64,000 bases of DNA from Desertimonas flava (GTDB taxonomy: Bacteria; Actinomycetota; Acidimicrobiia; Acidimicrobiales; Ilumatobacteraceae), in the NCBI RefSeq assembly GCF_003426815.1, contig NZ_QKYK01000011.1:62001-126000 (forward strand). The letters run 5' to 3'. Of this stretch, positions 56,566 to 64,000 are shown piece by piece (positions within the stretch are counted from its first letter, which is position 1; each line of letters starts with the position of its first letter). Below the pieces are notes generated by a model. It saw only the letters and a program-made list of their open reading frames with translations. It was not told the DNA's origin and did no database searches. The position numbers and the translations under genes are program-made.

Positions 56566-57384
56566 GTGACCGAGACGCAACCCGACACCATCGTGCTGAT
56601 CCATGGCTTCTGGGTGACCCCTCGAAGCTGGGAGGGCTGGATCGGACACTACGAGCAGAAGGGCTACCGCGTCCTGGCCCCGGCCTACCCGGGCTTCGAG
56701 GTGGAGGTCGACGCTCTCAACGCCGATCCCACGCCGATCGAACAGGTCACGATCCCGGCGATCGTGGAGAAGATCGAAGGCATCATCGACCCCCTCGACT
56801 CGCCACCGATCATCATCGGTCACTCGGCTGGTGGCGCGATCACGCAGATCCTGCTCGACCGCGGGCGTGGAGCGGTCGGCGTGGCCATGAACTCGGCGCC
56901 GACCGAAGGCGTGAAGGTCGCACCCTTGTCGCAGCTCAAGTCGACGTTCCCCGTGTTCAAGAATCCGGCCAACCGCCACCGCGCCGTCGGGCTCAGCTTC
57001 GAGCAATGGCGGTACGCGTTCACCAACACGTTCGAAGAAGATGAGGCTCGCCGTCTGTACGAGCGCTACCACATCCCGGCCCCGGGCGGCATCGTGTGGG
57101 GTGGCGTGCTCGCCAACCTCACGCCCGGCCACCAGGACGTGTGGGTCGACTACAAGAACGACGCCCGCCCGCCGCTCCTGTTCGTCTCGGGTTCCGAGGA
57201 CCACATCATGCCGCCCAAGGTCCAGCGCTCGAACGCCCGCCACTACAAGTCGGACACGATCACCGAGATCCGCGAATACGAGGGGTACGCCCACCTGCTG
57301 CCGGCCCAGGACGGTTGGCAGGAGATTGCCGACGACGTGCTCGACTGGGCGGTCCAGCACGTCGGGTCGTCCGCAGCCGCATGA
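56566..57384 (+). CDS. Alpha/beta hydrolase
   Basis: A 272-residue alpha/beta hydrolase from a GTG start with GAAAGGA upstream. The oxyanion segment is LIHGFWVTPRSWEGW, Ser is near 87 in IGHSAGG, the acid is in GSEDHIMP and the His in EGYAHLLPAQDGW. It is close to the MenH/lipase-like group often found next to LuxR regulators in actinobacteria. Its stop overlaps the MBL-fold gene by four bases (ATGA), so they are co-translated. The 147-base upstream gap shows nothing I can name. Confidence 0.88.
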   Translation: MTETQPDTIVLIHGFWVTPRSWEGWIGHYEQKGYRVLAPAYPGFEVEVDALNADPTPIEQVTIPAIVEKIEGIIDPLDSPPIIIGHSAGGAITQILLDRGRGAVGVAMNSAPTEGVKVAPLSQLKSTFPVFKNPANRHRAVGLSFEQWRYAFTNTFEEDEARRLYERYHIPAPGGIVWGGVLANLTPGHQDVWVDYKNDARPPLLFVSGSEDHIMPPKVQRSNARHYKSDTITEIREYEGYAHLLPAQDGWQEIADDVLDWAVQHVGSSAAA

Positions 57385-58193
57385 GCGACCTGGCCCTGAC
57401 CCACATCGGTGGGCCGACGCTCCTCATCGAGGTCGCCGGGTGGCGCATCCTCACCGATCCCACCTTCGATCCGCCAGGACACCGCTACCACTTCGGGTGG
57501 GGCACGGCGTCGACCAAGACGACCGGACCGGCCGCTACAACGGCCGACATCGGACCGGTCGACGCCGTGCTGCTCACCCACGATCATCACGCCGACAACC
57601 TCGACCGGACCGGCCGCGACGTGCTGCGCCAGGCCGACATCGTGCTGACCACGACGTCCGGTGCCCGGCGGCTCGGCGGTTCGGCGCGGGGCCTCGCCAA
57701 CTGGGAGACGACCACGTTGTCCCGAGCGGGTCGTCCGTCGCTCGGCGTGACGGCGACCCCGTGCCGGCACGGTCCTCCCCTCAGCCGGCCGATCGTGGGC
57801 GACGTCGTGGGGTTCGCGATCACGAGCGCAGCACAGCCCGACGGCGCGTTGTGGATCTCCGGCGACACGGTGCTGTTCGACGGCTTGGAAGAGGTCGTGG
57901 AACGAGTGCGGGTCGACGTCGCCGTGCTGCATCTCGGTGGTGTCCGGTTCCCGATCTCGGGGCCACTGCGCTACACGATGACCGCCGACGACGGGCTCGA
58001 GCTGTGCCGACGACTGCAACCTCGCCTCGCGGTCCCCGTCCACTACGAGGGATGGTCCCACTTCAAGGACCCAGCGACGGCGCTGCACACGCCGGGCGGG
58101 GCACCCGACTCGTTCGACTACACCGTCCTGCCGATCGGCGAGCGAACGTCGATCGGCCGTCTTGGCACGGAGCCCTCCGCCGGCGGCGGCTGA
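57381..58193 (+). CDS. MBL-fold metallo-hydrolase (UlaG-like)
   Basis: A 270-residue metallo-beta-lactamase-fold protein. The metal motif is THDHHADN with His near 67 and 69, a further Asp is in ISGDTVLFDGL, and a late His is in VPVHYEGWSHF. The short strand order and LTHIGGPTLLIEVAGWRILTDPTF start fit the UlaG/YcbL-like group that hydrolyses lactones or phosphodiesters. The start codon lies inside the preceding hydrolase stop, so the pair probably acts together. The real substrate is unknown. Confidence 0.88.
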   Translation: MSDLALTHIGGPTLLIEVAGWRILTDPTFDPPGHRYHFGWGTASTKTTGPAATTADIGPVDAVLLTHDHHADNLDRTGRDVLRQADIVLTTTSGARRLGGSARGLANWETTTLSRAGRPSLGVTATPCRHGPPLSRPIVGDVVGFAITSAAQPDGALWISGDTVLFDGLEEVVERVRVDVAVLHLGGVRFPISGPLRYTMTADDGLELCRRLQPRLAVPVHYEGWSHFKDPATALHTPGGAPDSFDYTVLPIGERTSIGRLGTEPSAGGG

Positions 58194-58263
58194 CGGCAAC
58201 CGCCATCTCCGGCGCCATCCTGCGAATCGAGCGGCCTCGGAGCAGCAGCAGTAACGTCCGGCC

Positions 58264-60987
58264 ATGCAACTGCTCGGCCGGGCGAGCGAACGAGAGCGCC
58301 TCCGAGCAGTGCTCGACGACGCGCGCGCTGGTCGCGGCAACGCGCTGGTGGTCCGGGGCGAGGCGGGCATGGGCAAGACCGCCCTCCTGGCCGACGCGAT
58401 CGCGTCCCAGTCCGAATTCACCGTCACTCGCCTCGATGGGATCGAGTCCGAGATGGAGCTCCCGTATGCCGGGCTCCACCGGCTGTTGTTGCCGTTCATT
58501 AACGTCGTCGACGAGCTGCCGCAACGCCAGCGCGACGCCGTGCACTCGGCGTTCGGGACCGGCGATGCCCCGGAGGCACCCGATCGGTTCGCAGTCGGCT
58601 TGGCCACGCTTTCGATCCTGGATCGCGCCGCCACGAGGTCCCCGTTGCTCTGCGTTGTCGACGACGTCCAGTGGGTGGATCGAGACTCGCTCGATGCGCT
58701 CGCCCTCGCCGGCCGCCGCCTCGGCGCAGAGCGGGTCGCGATGCTGTTCTCCGGGCGGGAGGACGTGCAGTGCGCGTCGCTTGACGGCCTCCCGGTGCTC
58801 CACGTCGACGGTCTCGCTGCCGACGATGCGGTCTCGCTGGTGCGGCACGCCGTCGACGGTGGGCTGCCCGATCACGTCGCCGCCAACGTCGTCCGCGCGA
58901 CCGGCGGTACACCGCTGGCGATCATCGAGCTCGGGCGGGCGTTCAGTGCCGACCAGCTGTCGTGGCGCACCATGCTGCCCGAACCACTCCCGATCGGCCC
59001 GCACCTAGAGGCCCACTTCCTACGCGCCGTCGCCCACCTCCCCGAACGCACGCAGACCTATCTGCTGCTCGTCGCCGCCGAACCCTCCGACGACTCCGGC
59101 GTCGTGAGCAACGCCGCCGCGGCGCTCGGCGTCAGCGGCGCTGACGCTGACGCCGCGGTCGACTGCGGTCTGCTGACCCAGGCCACACCGCCGCTCTTCC
59201 GCCATCCCCTGATCCGCTCGGCGGTCTACCGCGGCGCCAGCGCAGCCGAACGGCGGCGCGTGCACACATCGCTCGCCGAGGCCACGGTGCTCGAGATCGA
59301 CGCCGACCGGCGGGCGTGGCACCTCGCCGCCGCCGCCGAGGGGGTCGACGAGTCAATCGCCTGCGATCTCGAGTCGAGTGCCACGCGCGCCCGAGCACGC
59401 GGCGGTCACGCGGCAGCCGGGATCTTCTTGAGCCGCGCGGCCGAGCTCACCCCCGATCGGGAGCGACGGGCAGAGCGAGTGCTCGCGGCAGCGACCAGCC
59501 ACCTCGCCGGCGGCCAGCCCGCACGAGCCAGGGCGCTGCTGGCCGGCGCAGACCTTCGATTCCAGAACCCCGTGCATCGCGCCCAGGCCACGCGCCTCGA
59601 AGGGGCGATCGACTACGCCTCTGGTGACATGCCCCGAGCGATCGACTCGCTCATGCGGGCTGCCCGGACGTTCGCCGAGTTCGACGTCCCATTGGCTCGC
59701 AGGACGCTTCTGCAGGCCACGGCCGCAGCCCGGTTCGCCGGCGTGTTCGCGCCGGTCGGTGGCCGTCCCGAGGACATCGCCCAGGCCGCACGGCAGCTGC
59801 GCCGACGCGCTGGAGACAGTACCGCGGCGCCCGACCTGCTGCTCGAGGCCTACGAGTCGCTTCACCTGGACGGCCACGCGACAGCACTGCCCGTCCTGCG
59901 TCGAGCGCTCCGGGCGGTCGCCGCGGTGGACTCGAACAGCGAAGAGTCCCTCCTCTGGCTCGAGGTCGGGGCGTGGGTCGCCAGCACGATCGCCGACGAG
60001 GAAGCGTTGTACACGCTGTCCAAACGCTTGGTCGACGCCGCCCGCGAGCAGGGCGCACTGGTGCATCTGGCTCACGGACTCCTGTACCGGGCGATGTCGA
60101 GCTTTCTCGGCGGCGCCCTGCGGGCGGCGCGGATCGACTTCAGTGAACGGAGCGAGCTCCTCGCCGCGCTCGGTGTGCGCGCCGATGTCGGAACGATGAT
60201 CCTCGCCGCTTGGGCCGGCGAGGCCGACGAGACCCTCGCCCGAATCGCCGACGTGGAGCGCTACGCCATCGAGCACGAGCTCGGATGGATGTTCGTGTTC
60301 ACCGAGTACGCCCGCGCCATCCTCGGCATCAGCTTCGGCAACTACGAGGCCGCGCTGGCGGGTGCGTCGACCCGCTACAACGACGACTCCTTCCTCGTGG
60401 TCATCGCCTACCCCAACATCGTCGAAGCGCTCGCGAGGGCGGGCCGTATCGCCGAGGCCCAAGAGGCGCGCGACGTGTTTGCCGAGCGCGTCGCTGCGAT
60501 CGGGGGCACGATCGGTCTCGGCCTCCTCGCCCGCCTTGACGGTCTGCTCGACGACGCCCGCGGCGAGCAGCACTTCCGCAGCGCGATTGCGCTCCTCGAG
60601 TCGAGCCGCGCCGAACTGCAGCTCGCCCGAACGAACCTGCTGTACGGCGAGTGGCTACGCCGTCGGAAGCGGCTCACCGAGGCTCGTGCACATCTGCGCA
60701 CGGCGCACGAGGCGTTCACTCAGCGCGGCCTCGCCGGCTTCGCGACTCGCACGCGCATCGAGCTCGAAGCCGCGGGGGAGGTTGTCGGCCCGGCCGACAA
60801 CGGACCGGCCGTCGATCTCACCTCGCAGGAAGCACAGGTCGCCCGCCTCGCCGCAGACGGGCTGACAAACCAGGAGATCGCCAGCAAGCTGTTCCTCAGC
60901 GCGAGCACCGTCGACTACCACCTCCGCAAGGTGTTCCGGAAGCTCGGCATCACCACCAGGCGGAGGTTGCGCGAAGTGCTCGCCTGA
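58264..60987 (+). CDS. Large ATP-binding LuxR-family (LAL) transcriptional regulator
   Basis: A 907-residue STAND-type regulator. The N-terminal AAA/NTPase domain has Walker A GEAGMGKTALLADA near 33-46 and a Walker B-like LLCVVDDVQWVD. A long helical-repeat (TPR-like) middle runs from about 330 to 820. The C-terminal LuxR helix-turn-helix is LTSQEAQVARLAADGLTNQEIASKLFLSASTVDYHLRKVFRKLGI. Such regulators are common activators in actinobacteria. It follows the hydrolase/MBL genes in the same direction after 70 bases and may control the local hydrolase genes. Confidence 0.92.
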   Translation: MQLLGRASERERLRAVLDDARAGRGNALVVRGEAGMGKTALLADAIASQSEFTVTRLDGIESEMELPYAGLHRLLLPFINVVDELPQRQRDAVHSAFGTGDAPEAPDRFAVGLATLSILDRAATRSPLLCVVDDVQWVDRDSLDALALAGRRLGAERVAMLFSGREDVQCASLDGLPVLHVDGLAADDAVSLVRHAVDGGLPDHVAANVVRATGGTPLAIIELGRAFSADQLSWRTMLPEPLPIGPHLEAHFLRAVAHLPERTQTYLLLVAAEPSDDSGVVSNAAAALGVSGADADAAVDCGLLTQATPPLFRHPLIRSAVYRGASAAERRRVHTSLAEATVLEIDADRRAWHLAAAAEGVDESIACDLESSATRARARGGHAAAGIFLSRAAELTPDRERRAERVLAAATSHLAGGQPARARALLAGADLRFQNPVHRAQATRLEGAIDYASGDMPRAIDSLMRAARTFAEFDVPLARRTLLQATAAARFAGVFAPVGGRPEDIAQAARQLRRRAGDSTAAPDLLLEAYESLHLDGHATALPVLRRALRAVAAVDSNSEESLLWLEVGAWVASTIADEEALYTLSKRLVDAAREQGALVHLAHGLLYRAMSSFLGGALRAARIDFSERSELLAALGVRADVGTMILAAWAGEADETLARIADVERYAIEHELGWMFVFTEYARAILGISFGNYEAALAGASTRYNDDSFLVVIAYPNIVEALARAGRIAEAQEARDVFAERVAAIGGTIGLGLLARLDGLLDDARGEQHFRSAIALLESSRAELQLARTNLLYGEWLRRRKRLTEARAHLRTAHEAFTQRGLAGFATRTRIELEAAGEVVGPADNGPAVDLTSQEAQVARLAADGLTNQEIASKLFLSASTVDYHLRKVFRKLGITTRRRLREVLA

Positions 60988-61020
60988 GGTTCGCACGCCC
61001 TGAATCAGCCGGTCCGGCGG

Positions 61021-61830
61021 TCAGCCGGTGGCCATGGCAGCGCCGATGATGACGTCGGTGACCGCGTCGGCGTCCGAGATCATCGCGACGTGCGACGTGG
61101 GGACCTCGACGGTGACCGAGCCGGCCCGCTCGGCCATGAACCGCTGGGTCGCCGGCGGGATCAGGTGATCGCTGGCGGCGACGACGTACCACGAAGGGAT
61201 CGTCCTCCACGCAGGCGTCGCGGAGTGGTCGCTCAGAGTGGCCGCATCACCCGGGCGCTGCGTTGCGGCCATCACGGCCGCCTGCTCCGTCGAGAGATCC
61301 TGGGCGAACACGTCGTGAAACGCATCGGGGTGCACGTAGCCGTCGACCCCGGTGGGGTGCGGCCGGAAGATCAGCGCCTCCTCACTCAGGTGGCTGCCGG
61401 GGTTCATCGCCAGCAGGTCGGCCAGGTTCTCGTCGAGGTCCGGCGCGAAGGCGGCGACGTACACGAGCGCTCGAACGTTCGGGGCGCCGGTCGCGGCGTT
61501 CGTGATCACCGCCCCGCCGTATGAGTGCCCGACCAGCACGACCGGCCCGTCGACGCTGTCGACCACACTGCGGATGTACGCGGCGTCGAGCTCGAGCCCG
61601 CGGAGTGGGTTGGACGGCGCGAGGACGGGGTAGCCCTCGGACTGGAGGCGCTCCACGACACCGTTCCAACCGGAGGCGTCGGCGAACGCACCGTGGACCA
61701 GGACAACTGTCGGCTTCGGCGTCGAGCTCAGGGCGTCGTGTGCTGACGCGGCCGTGGCGACTCCGGCCAACGCCACCAGTGTGACGACGACCGACACGAG
61801 TGTTCGTCGGATCGATGGGAAGAGGGACAT
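61021..61830 (-). CDS. Secreted alpha/beta hydrolase
   Basis: A 269-residue secreted alpha/beta hydrolase. Residues 1-30 form a signal peptide ending ASA-HDA. The oxyanion segment is VVLVHGAFADASGWN, Ser is near 103 in GHSYGG, the acid is in VVAASDHLIPPA and the late His in SHVAMIS. It resembles EstC/salicylate esterase-like proteins. The ATG has AAGGAG upstream and is chosen because the signal peptide begins there. It is divergent from another alpha/beta hydrolase, with a strong inverted repeat between them. Confidence 0.9.
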   Translation of the reverse strand: MSLFPSIRRTLVSVVVTLVALAGVATAASAHDALSSTPKPTVVLVHGAFADASGWNGVVERLQSEGYPVLAPSNPLRGLELDAAYIRSVVDSVDGPVVLVGHSYGGAVITNAATGAPNVRALVYVAAFAPDLDENLADLLAMNPGSHLSEEALIFRPHPTGVDGYVHPDAFHDVFAQDLSTEQAAVMAATQRPGDAATLSDHSATPAWRTIPSWYVVAASDHLIPPATQRFMAERAGSVTVEVPTSHVAMISDADAVTDVIIGAAMATG

Positions 61831-61922
61831 GACCGCTCCTTGTGTGTTGCCGCGGCGAGTGCCGGGGAGTGGGTGGTCACCGGACGGTGCACCGTTCTCC
61901 GGGCCGTTCGAATCCCTCATCT

Positions 61923-61955
61923 CGCGTAGTCACCTGCTCGGCGCGTGACTACGCG
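61923..61955. promoter_or_regulatory. 11-bp inverted repeat between divergent hydrolase genes
   Basis: CGCGTAGTCAC and GTGACTACGCG form a perfect dyad with an 11-base spacer, about 93 bases from each gene start. The symmetry and position suggest an operator controlling both divergent hydrolases. The remaining bases of the 218-base gap show nothing else I can support. Confidence 0.55.
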
Positions 61956-62048
61956 TCGTCCGGGATGCGAGGTGGCGGCGCCCTGTTCAAGGTGGTGACC
62001 GAGACCGCCGCAGCGTGCGGCCGTTCCGATCACCTCGAGGAGCATCCA

Positions 62049-62873
62049 ATGAGCTACATCACGACCTCCGACGGCGCGGACCTCTTCTACAAGGACTGGG
62101 GGATGGGTCAGCCGGTGGTGTTCAGCCACGGCTGGCCGCTCAACTCCGACAGCTGGGAGGCACAGATGCTGTTCCTGGCCTCCAACGGCTTCCGCTGCAT
62201 CGCCCACGACCGGCGGGGCCACGGCCGATCGACCCAGACGTGGGACGGCAACGACATGAACACCTACGCCGACGACCTCGCCGCGCTCCTGGATGCGCTG
62301 GACCTTCGTGATGCGACGCTGATCGGATTCTCCACCGGCGGCGGCGAGGTCGCCCGCTACGTCGGTCGTCACGGCACGGACCGTGTGTCCAAGGTGGCGT
62401 TGGTCGCCGCCGTCCCACCGTTGATGGTCCAGCGCGATGACAATCCGGGCGGCGTACCGATCGACGTGTTCGACACGATCCGTGCCGGCTCCCACGCCGA
62501 CCGGTCCCAGCTCTACAAGGACCTCGCCGACGGGCCGTTCTTCGGGCACAACCGGGACGGCGCCGACGTCTCGCAGGGCATCCGTGACGCGTTCTGGCTA
62601 CAGAGCATGCAGTCGGGCCACCGCAACGCGCTCGAGTGCATCAAGGCCTTCTCGGAGACCGATTTCCGCGACGATCTGCGAGCGATCGACGTGCCGACGC
62701 TGATCATCCACGGCGACGACGACCAGGTCGTCCCGTTCGAGGTCGGCGGCAAGGCATCCGCCGGGATCATCGCCGGTGCGACGCTGATCGTGTACGAGGG
62801 CGCCCCGCACGGCATCACCGACACCCACAAGGAGCGTCTCGGCCGCGACCTCCTGGACTTCGTCAAATCCTGA
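62049..62873 (+). CDS. Alpha/beta hydrolase, non-heme chloroperoxidase/arylesterase type
   Basis: A 274-residue alpha/beta hydrolase. The oxyanion segment is [14 protein letters not shown], Ser is near 95 in [12 protein letters not shown], the acid is in [11 protein letters not shown] and the His in [22 protein letters not shown]. The whole sequence follows the cofactor-free haloperoxidase/arylesterase pattern closely. These enzymes hydrolyse aryl esters and, with acetate and peroxide, form peracid. It is divergent from a secreted hydrolase across a dyad. Confidence 0.92.
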   Translation: MSYITTSDGADLFYKDWGMGQPVVFSHGWPLNSDSWEAQMLFLASNGFRCIAHDRRGHGRSTQTWDGNDMNTYADDLAALLDALDLRDATLIGFSTGGGEVARYVGRHGTDRVSKVALVAAVPPLMVQRDDNPGGVPIDVFDTIRAGSHADRSQLYKDLADGPFFGHNRDGADVSQGIRDAFWLQSMQSGHRNALECIKAFSETDFRDDLRAIDVPTLIIHGDDDQVVPFEVGGKASAGIIAGATLIVYEGAPHGITDTHKERLGRDLLDFVKS

Positions 62874-62998
62874 CACTTGACCGTCTCCGCGTCGAACGAC
62901 GGCCACGCGTGCGGGCACAGCCTCGTGAGGTCCTCGAGATCACGGCGGCATGGCGCCGGCTCGTCCGGAACGTCAGGGTTCGCCGTTGACCTGCAAGG

Positions 62999-63778
62999 TC
63001 ATGGCCGGACCGCTGGGCCGCATTCCGCTCGAGCGCCGGCCGCCCACGTCGCGGGCGGCCGACCAGCCGTCATCCTGAACGCCCGCACGAACGCGCTCGG
63101 CGTGTGGTAGCCGACTCGTCGTGCCGTGCTCGCGACAGTCGCACCGGCCGCGAGCAGCAGCATCGCCTCGGCGATGCGAAGTCGCGTGCGCCATTGTCCG
63201 AAGGTGAGACCCGTCTCGGATCGAAAGACCCGAGCCAGTGTCCGCGAACTGGCGCCGACTGCTCGCCCCCACTCGCCGATCGTGCGCTGATCCGCAGGAT
63301 CGGCGACGAGCGCGTCGGCGACGGCGATGGCGCGTGAGTCGAATGGCCGCGGCAGGGTCGGAATCGCTGACGACGCCGGCGTGAGTAGGTCGAATGCCAG
63401 CCGTACCGACCGGGCTCGGACGTCGTCGCGCAGGCCGGGGCGTTGGTGGGCGTGGAGCAGGAGCGCGGACGCAGCCGCCGGCACGTGGACGAGGACGGGT
63501 TCGGCGGCGTCGAGCCGGAAGTCCCTGGCGTCGAAGCGGGTCGATCGGTAGTGCACGCCGGCCGCCCCGTCACCACCGTGCATTCGCTCGCTCGGGACCA
63601 ACACTCCCATGAGTGGCGGAACGTGCCACAGTCCCTCGTCCGTGGTGACCGTGAACCGACCGGTCGTGTCCCAGAGCAGTTCGTGGCCCCGGTGAACGTG
63701 CGGTTCGAACGCATGGTCCTGCCGCAGTACGACGGAGTCGGTCCGGCATCTCGCCTCGACGTGACAGGATCCGAACAC
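62999..63778 (-). CDS. AraC-family transcriptional regulator
   Basis: A 259-residue regulator from a GTG start with a cupin-like N-terminus (LRQDHAFEPHVHRGHELLWDT) and a C-terminal double helix-turn-helix (GASSRTLARVFRSETGLTFGQWRTRLRIAEAM, then VGYHTPSAFVRAFR). It ends in an Ala/Pro-rich tail. It is divergent from the start of a probable iron-complex binding protein and may control its uptake genes, as AraC regulators often do for siderophore systems. A small dyad TGACCT-GCA-AGGTCA overlaps its stop codon. Confidence 0.9.
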   Translation of the reverse strand: MFGSCHVEARCRTDSVVLRQDHAFEPHVHRGHELLWDTTGRFTVTTDEGLWHVPPLMGVLVPSERMHGGDGAAGVHYRSTRFDARDFRLDAAEPVLVHVPAAASALLLHAHQRPGLRDDVRARSVRLAFDLLTPASSAIPTLPRPFDSRAIAVADALVADPADQRTIGEWGRAVGASSRTLARVFRSETGLTFGQWRTRLRIAEAMLLLAAGATVASTARRVGYHTPSAFVRAFRMTAGRPPATWAAGARAECGPAVRP

Positions 63779-63832
63779 AAATCGGCAGCTTACGACAGGC
63801 TATGTGGCTGACCTAACACGTAGGGTTCGGCT

Positions 63833-64000
63833 ATGCATCTCCGACGTTGTCTCATCACCTCGTTCGTCACTGCGGCGTTCGTGCTTCCGGCTGCGGCCGG
63901 GTCGGCATCGGCGCCGCCGACGGGCGACTCCGGTGGTGCCGCCGGACCGGAGACACGTGTCGTCACCGATGCGCTCGGGGTGGAGGTCGAGATCCCGACC
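63833..64000 (+). CDS. Probable iron-complex/cobalamin ABC transporter substrate-binding protein, N-terminal part (partial)
   Basis: Only the first 56 codons are present. The product has a basic start (MHLRRCLITS), a hydrophobic signal peptide ending around GSASA, and the beginning of a mature domain with RVVTDALGVEVEIPT. That last stretch is the standard opening of FepB/BtuF-type binding proteins (V-T-D-x-x-G-x-x-V-x-I-P). The window ends before any ligand-specific feature. The divergent AraC-type regulator fits a metal- or siderophore-uptake locus. Confidence 0.7.
   Translation, partial: MHLRRCLITSFVTAAFVLPAAAGSASAPPTGDSGGAAGPETRVVTDALGVEVEIPT

Noticed and set aside
63806..63816. GGCTGACCTAA as a half match to an iron-regulator (IdeR/DtxR) box before the partial binding-protein gene.
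   Set aside because: Only one half matches the TTAGGTTAG-type consensus; the other half does not, so it is not reported as a site.
1..64000. CRISPR arrays, transposases, integrases, tRNA or rRNA genes.
   Set aside because: No regularly spaced repeats, mobility proteins or recognisable RNA gene structures were seen on either strand by eye; a dedicated tRNA scan was not possible.

Overview
The window is high-GC DNA (roughly two thirds G+C by eye) with many GTG and some TTG starts, tight ATGA/GTGA gene overlaps and few intergenic gaps. It suggests an Actinomycetota chromosome, possibly an Acidimicrobiia-like lineage; that placement is inference. I saw no tRNA, rRNA, CRISPR array, transposase or phage gene.

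Layout. (1) 1-1662: the end of a branched-chain amino acid (Liv) ABC transporter, with permease tail, LivG and LivF. (2) 1771-5753: a CocE/NonD-type hydrolase, a secreted serine hydrolase fused to a cupin, and a VOC protein. (3) 5833-7849: a GntR/FCD regulator divergent from a PLP aminotransferase. (4) 7872-14511: an island bounded by two nearly identical hairpins. Inside are two paralogous IclR regulators flanking an NMT1/THI5-type binding protein, two permeases, an ATPase and a TauD/TfdA-like dioxygenase. (5) 25023 down to 14528, minus strand: a ten-gene unit with a peptide-type ABC importer (binding protein, two permeases, fused double ATPase), alpha/beta hydrolase, FAD monooxygenase, VOC protein, gamma-glutamyltransferase-like protein and RraA/HMG-type aldolase. 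The same 21-bp-spaced direct repeat (TTGCATCC-N13-TTGCA) lies before the GntR/aminotransferase pair, before this unit and before an isolated NTF2/SnoaL-like gene at 28789-29286. It therefore looks like one GntR-controlled catabolic regulon of unknown substrate.

(6) 25174-31716: a MacB/FtsX-type ABC exporter divergent from an OmpR/histidine kinase pair. Their shared promoter region is present twice as a ~133-bp direct repeat bracketing the NTF2-like gene. (7) 31760-40797: small metabolic and regulatory genes. These include a methyltransferase, AraC, SRPBCC and MerR around a textbook MerR operator, a DUF1801/MmcQ/PPOX trio, an epoxide-hydrolase-like enzyme, an MFS transporter, and a coupled small membrane protein, cytochrome P450 and methyltransferase.

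(8) 53181 down to 40895, minus strand: the most notable system, a RiPP cluster. A B12-type radical SAM enzyme is followed by a precursor with an NHLP (nitrile-hydratase-like) leader ending VAGG and a 14-residue core DTYCCCCSPCCTCT. Then come a fused E1-like/YcaO cyclodehydratase, a SagB-type dehydrogenase, an HlyD-like adaptor, a C39 peptidase/ABC exporter and a second NHLP-type ABC protein. The predicted product is a thiazole-rich, possibly C-methylated exported peptide. A perfect 30-bp palindrome separates precursor from enzymes and probably sets their ratio.

(9) 53308-64000: a DUF6933/pRiA4b-ORF3-like protein, an aldo/keto reductase, four alpha/beta hydrolases, an MBL-fold protein, a large LuxR regulator, an AraC regulator and the start of a probable iron-complex binding protein.
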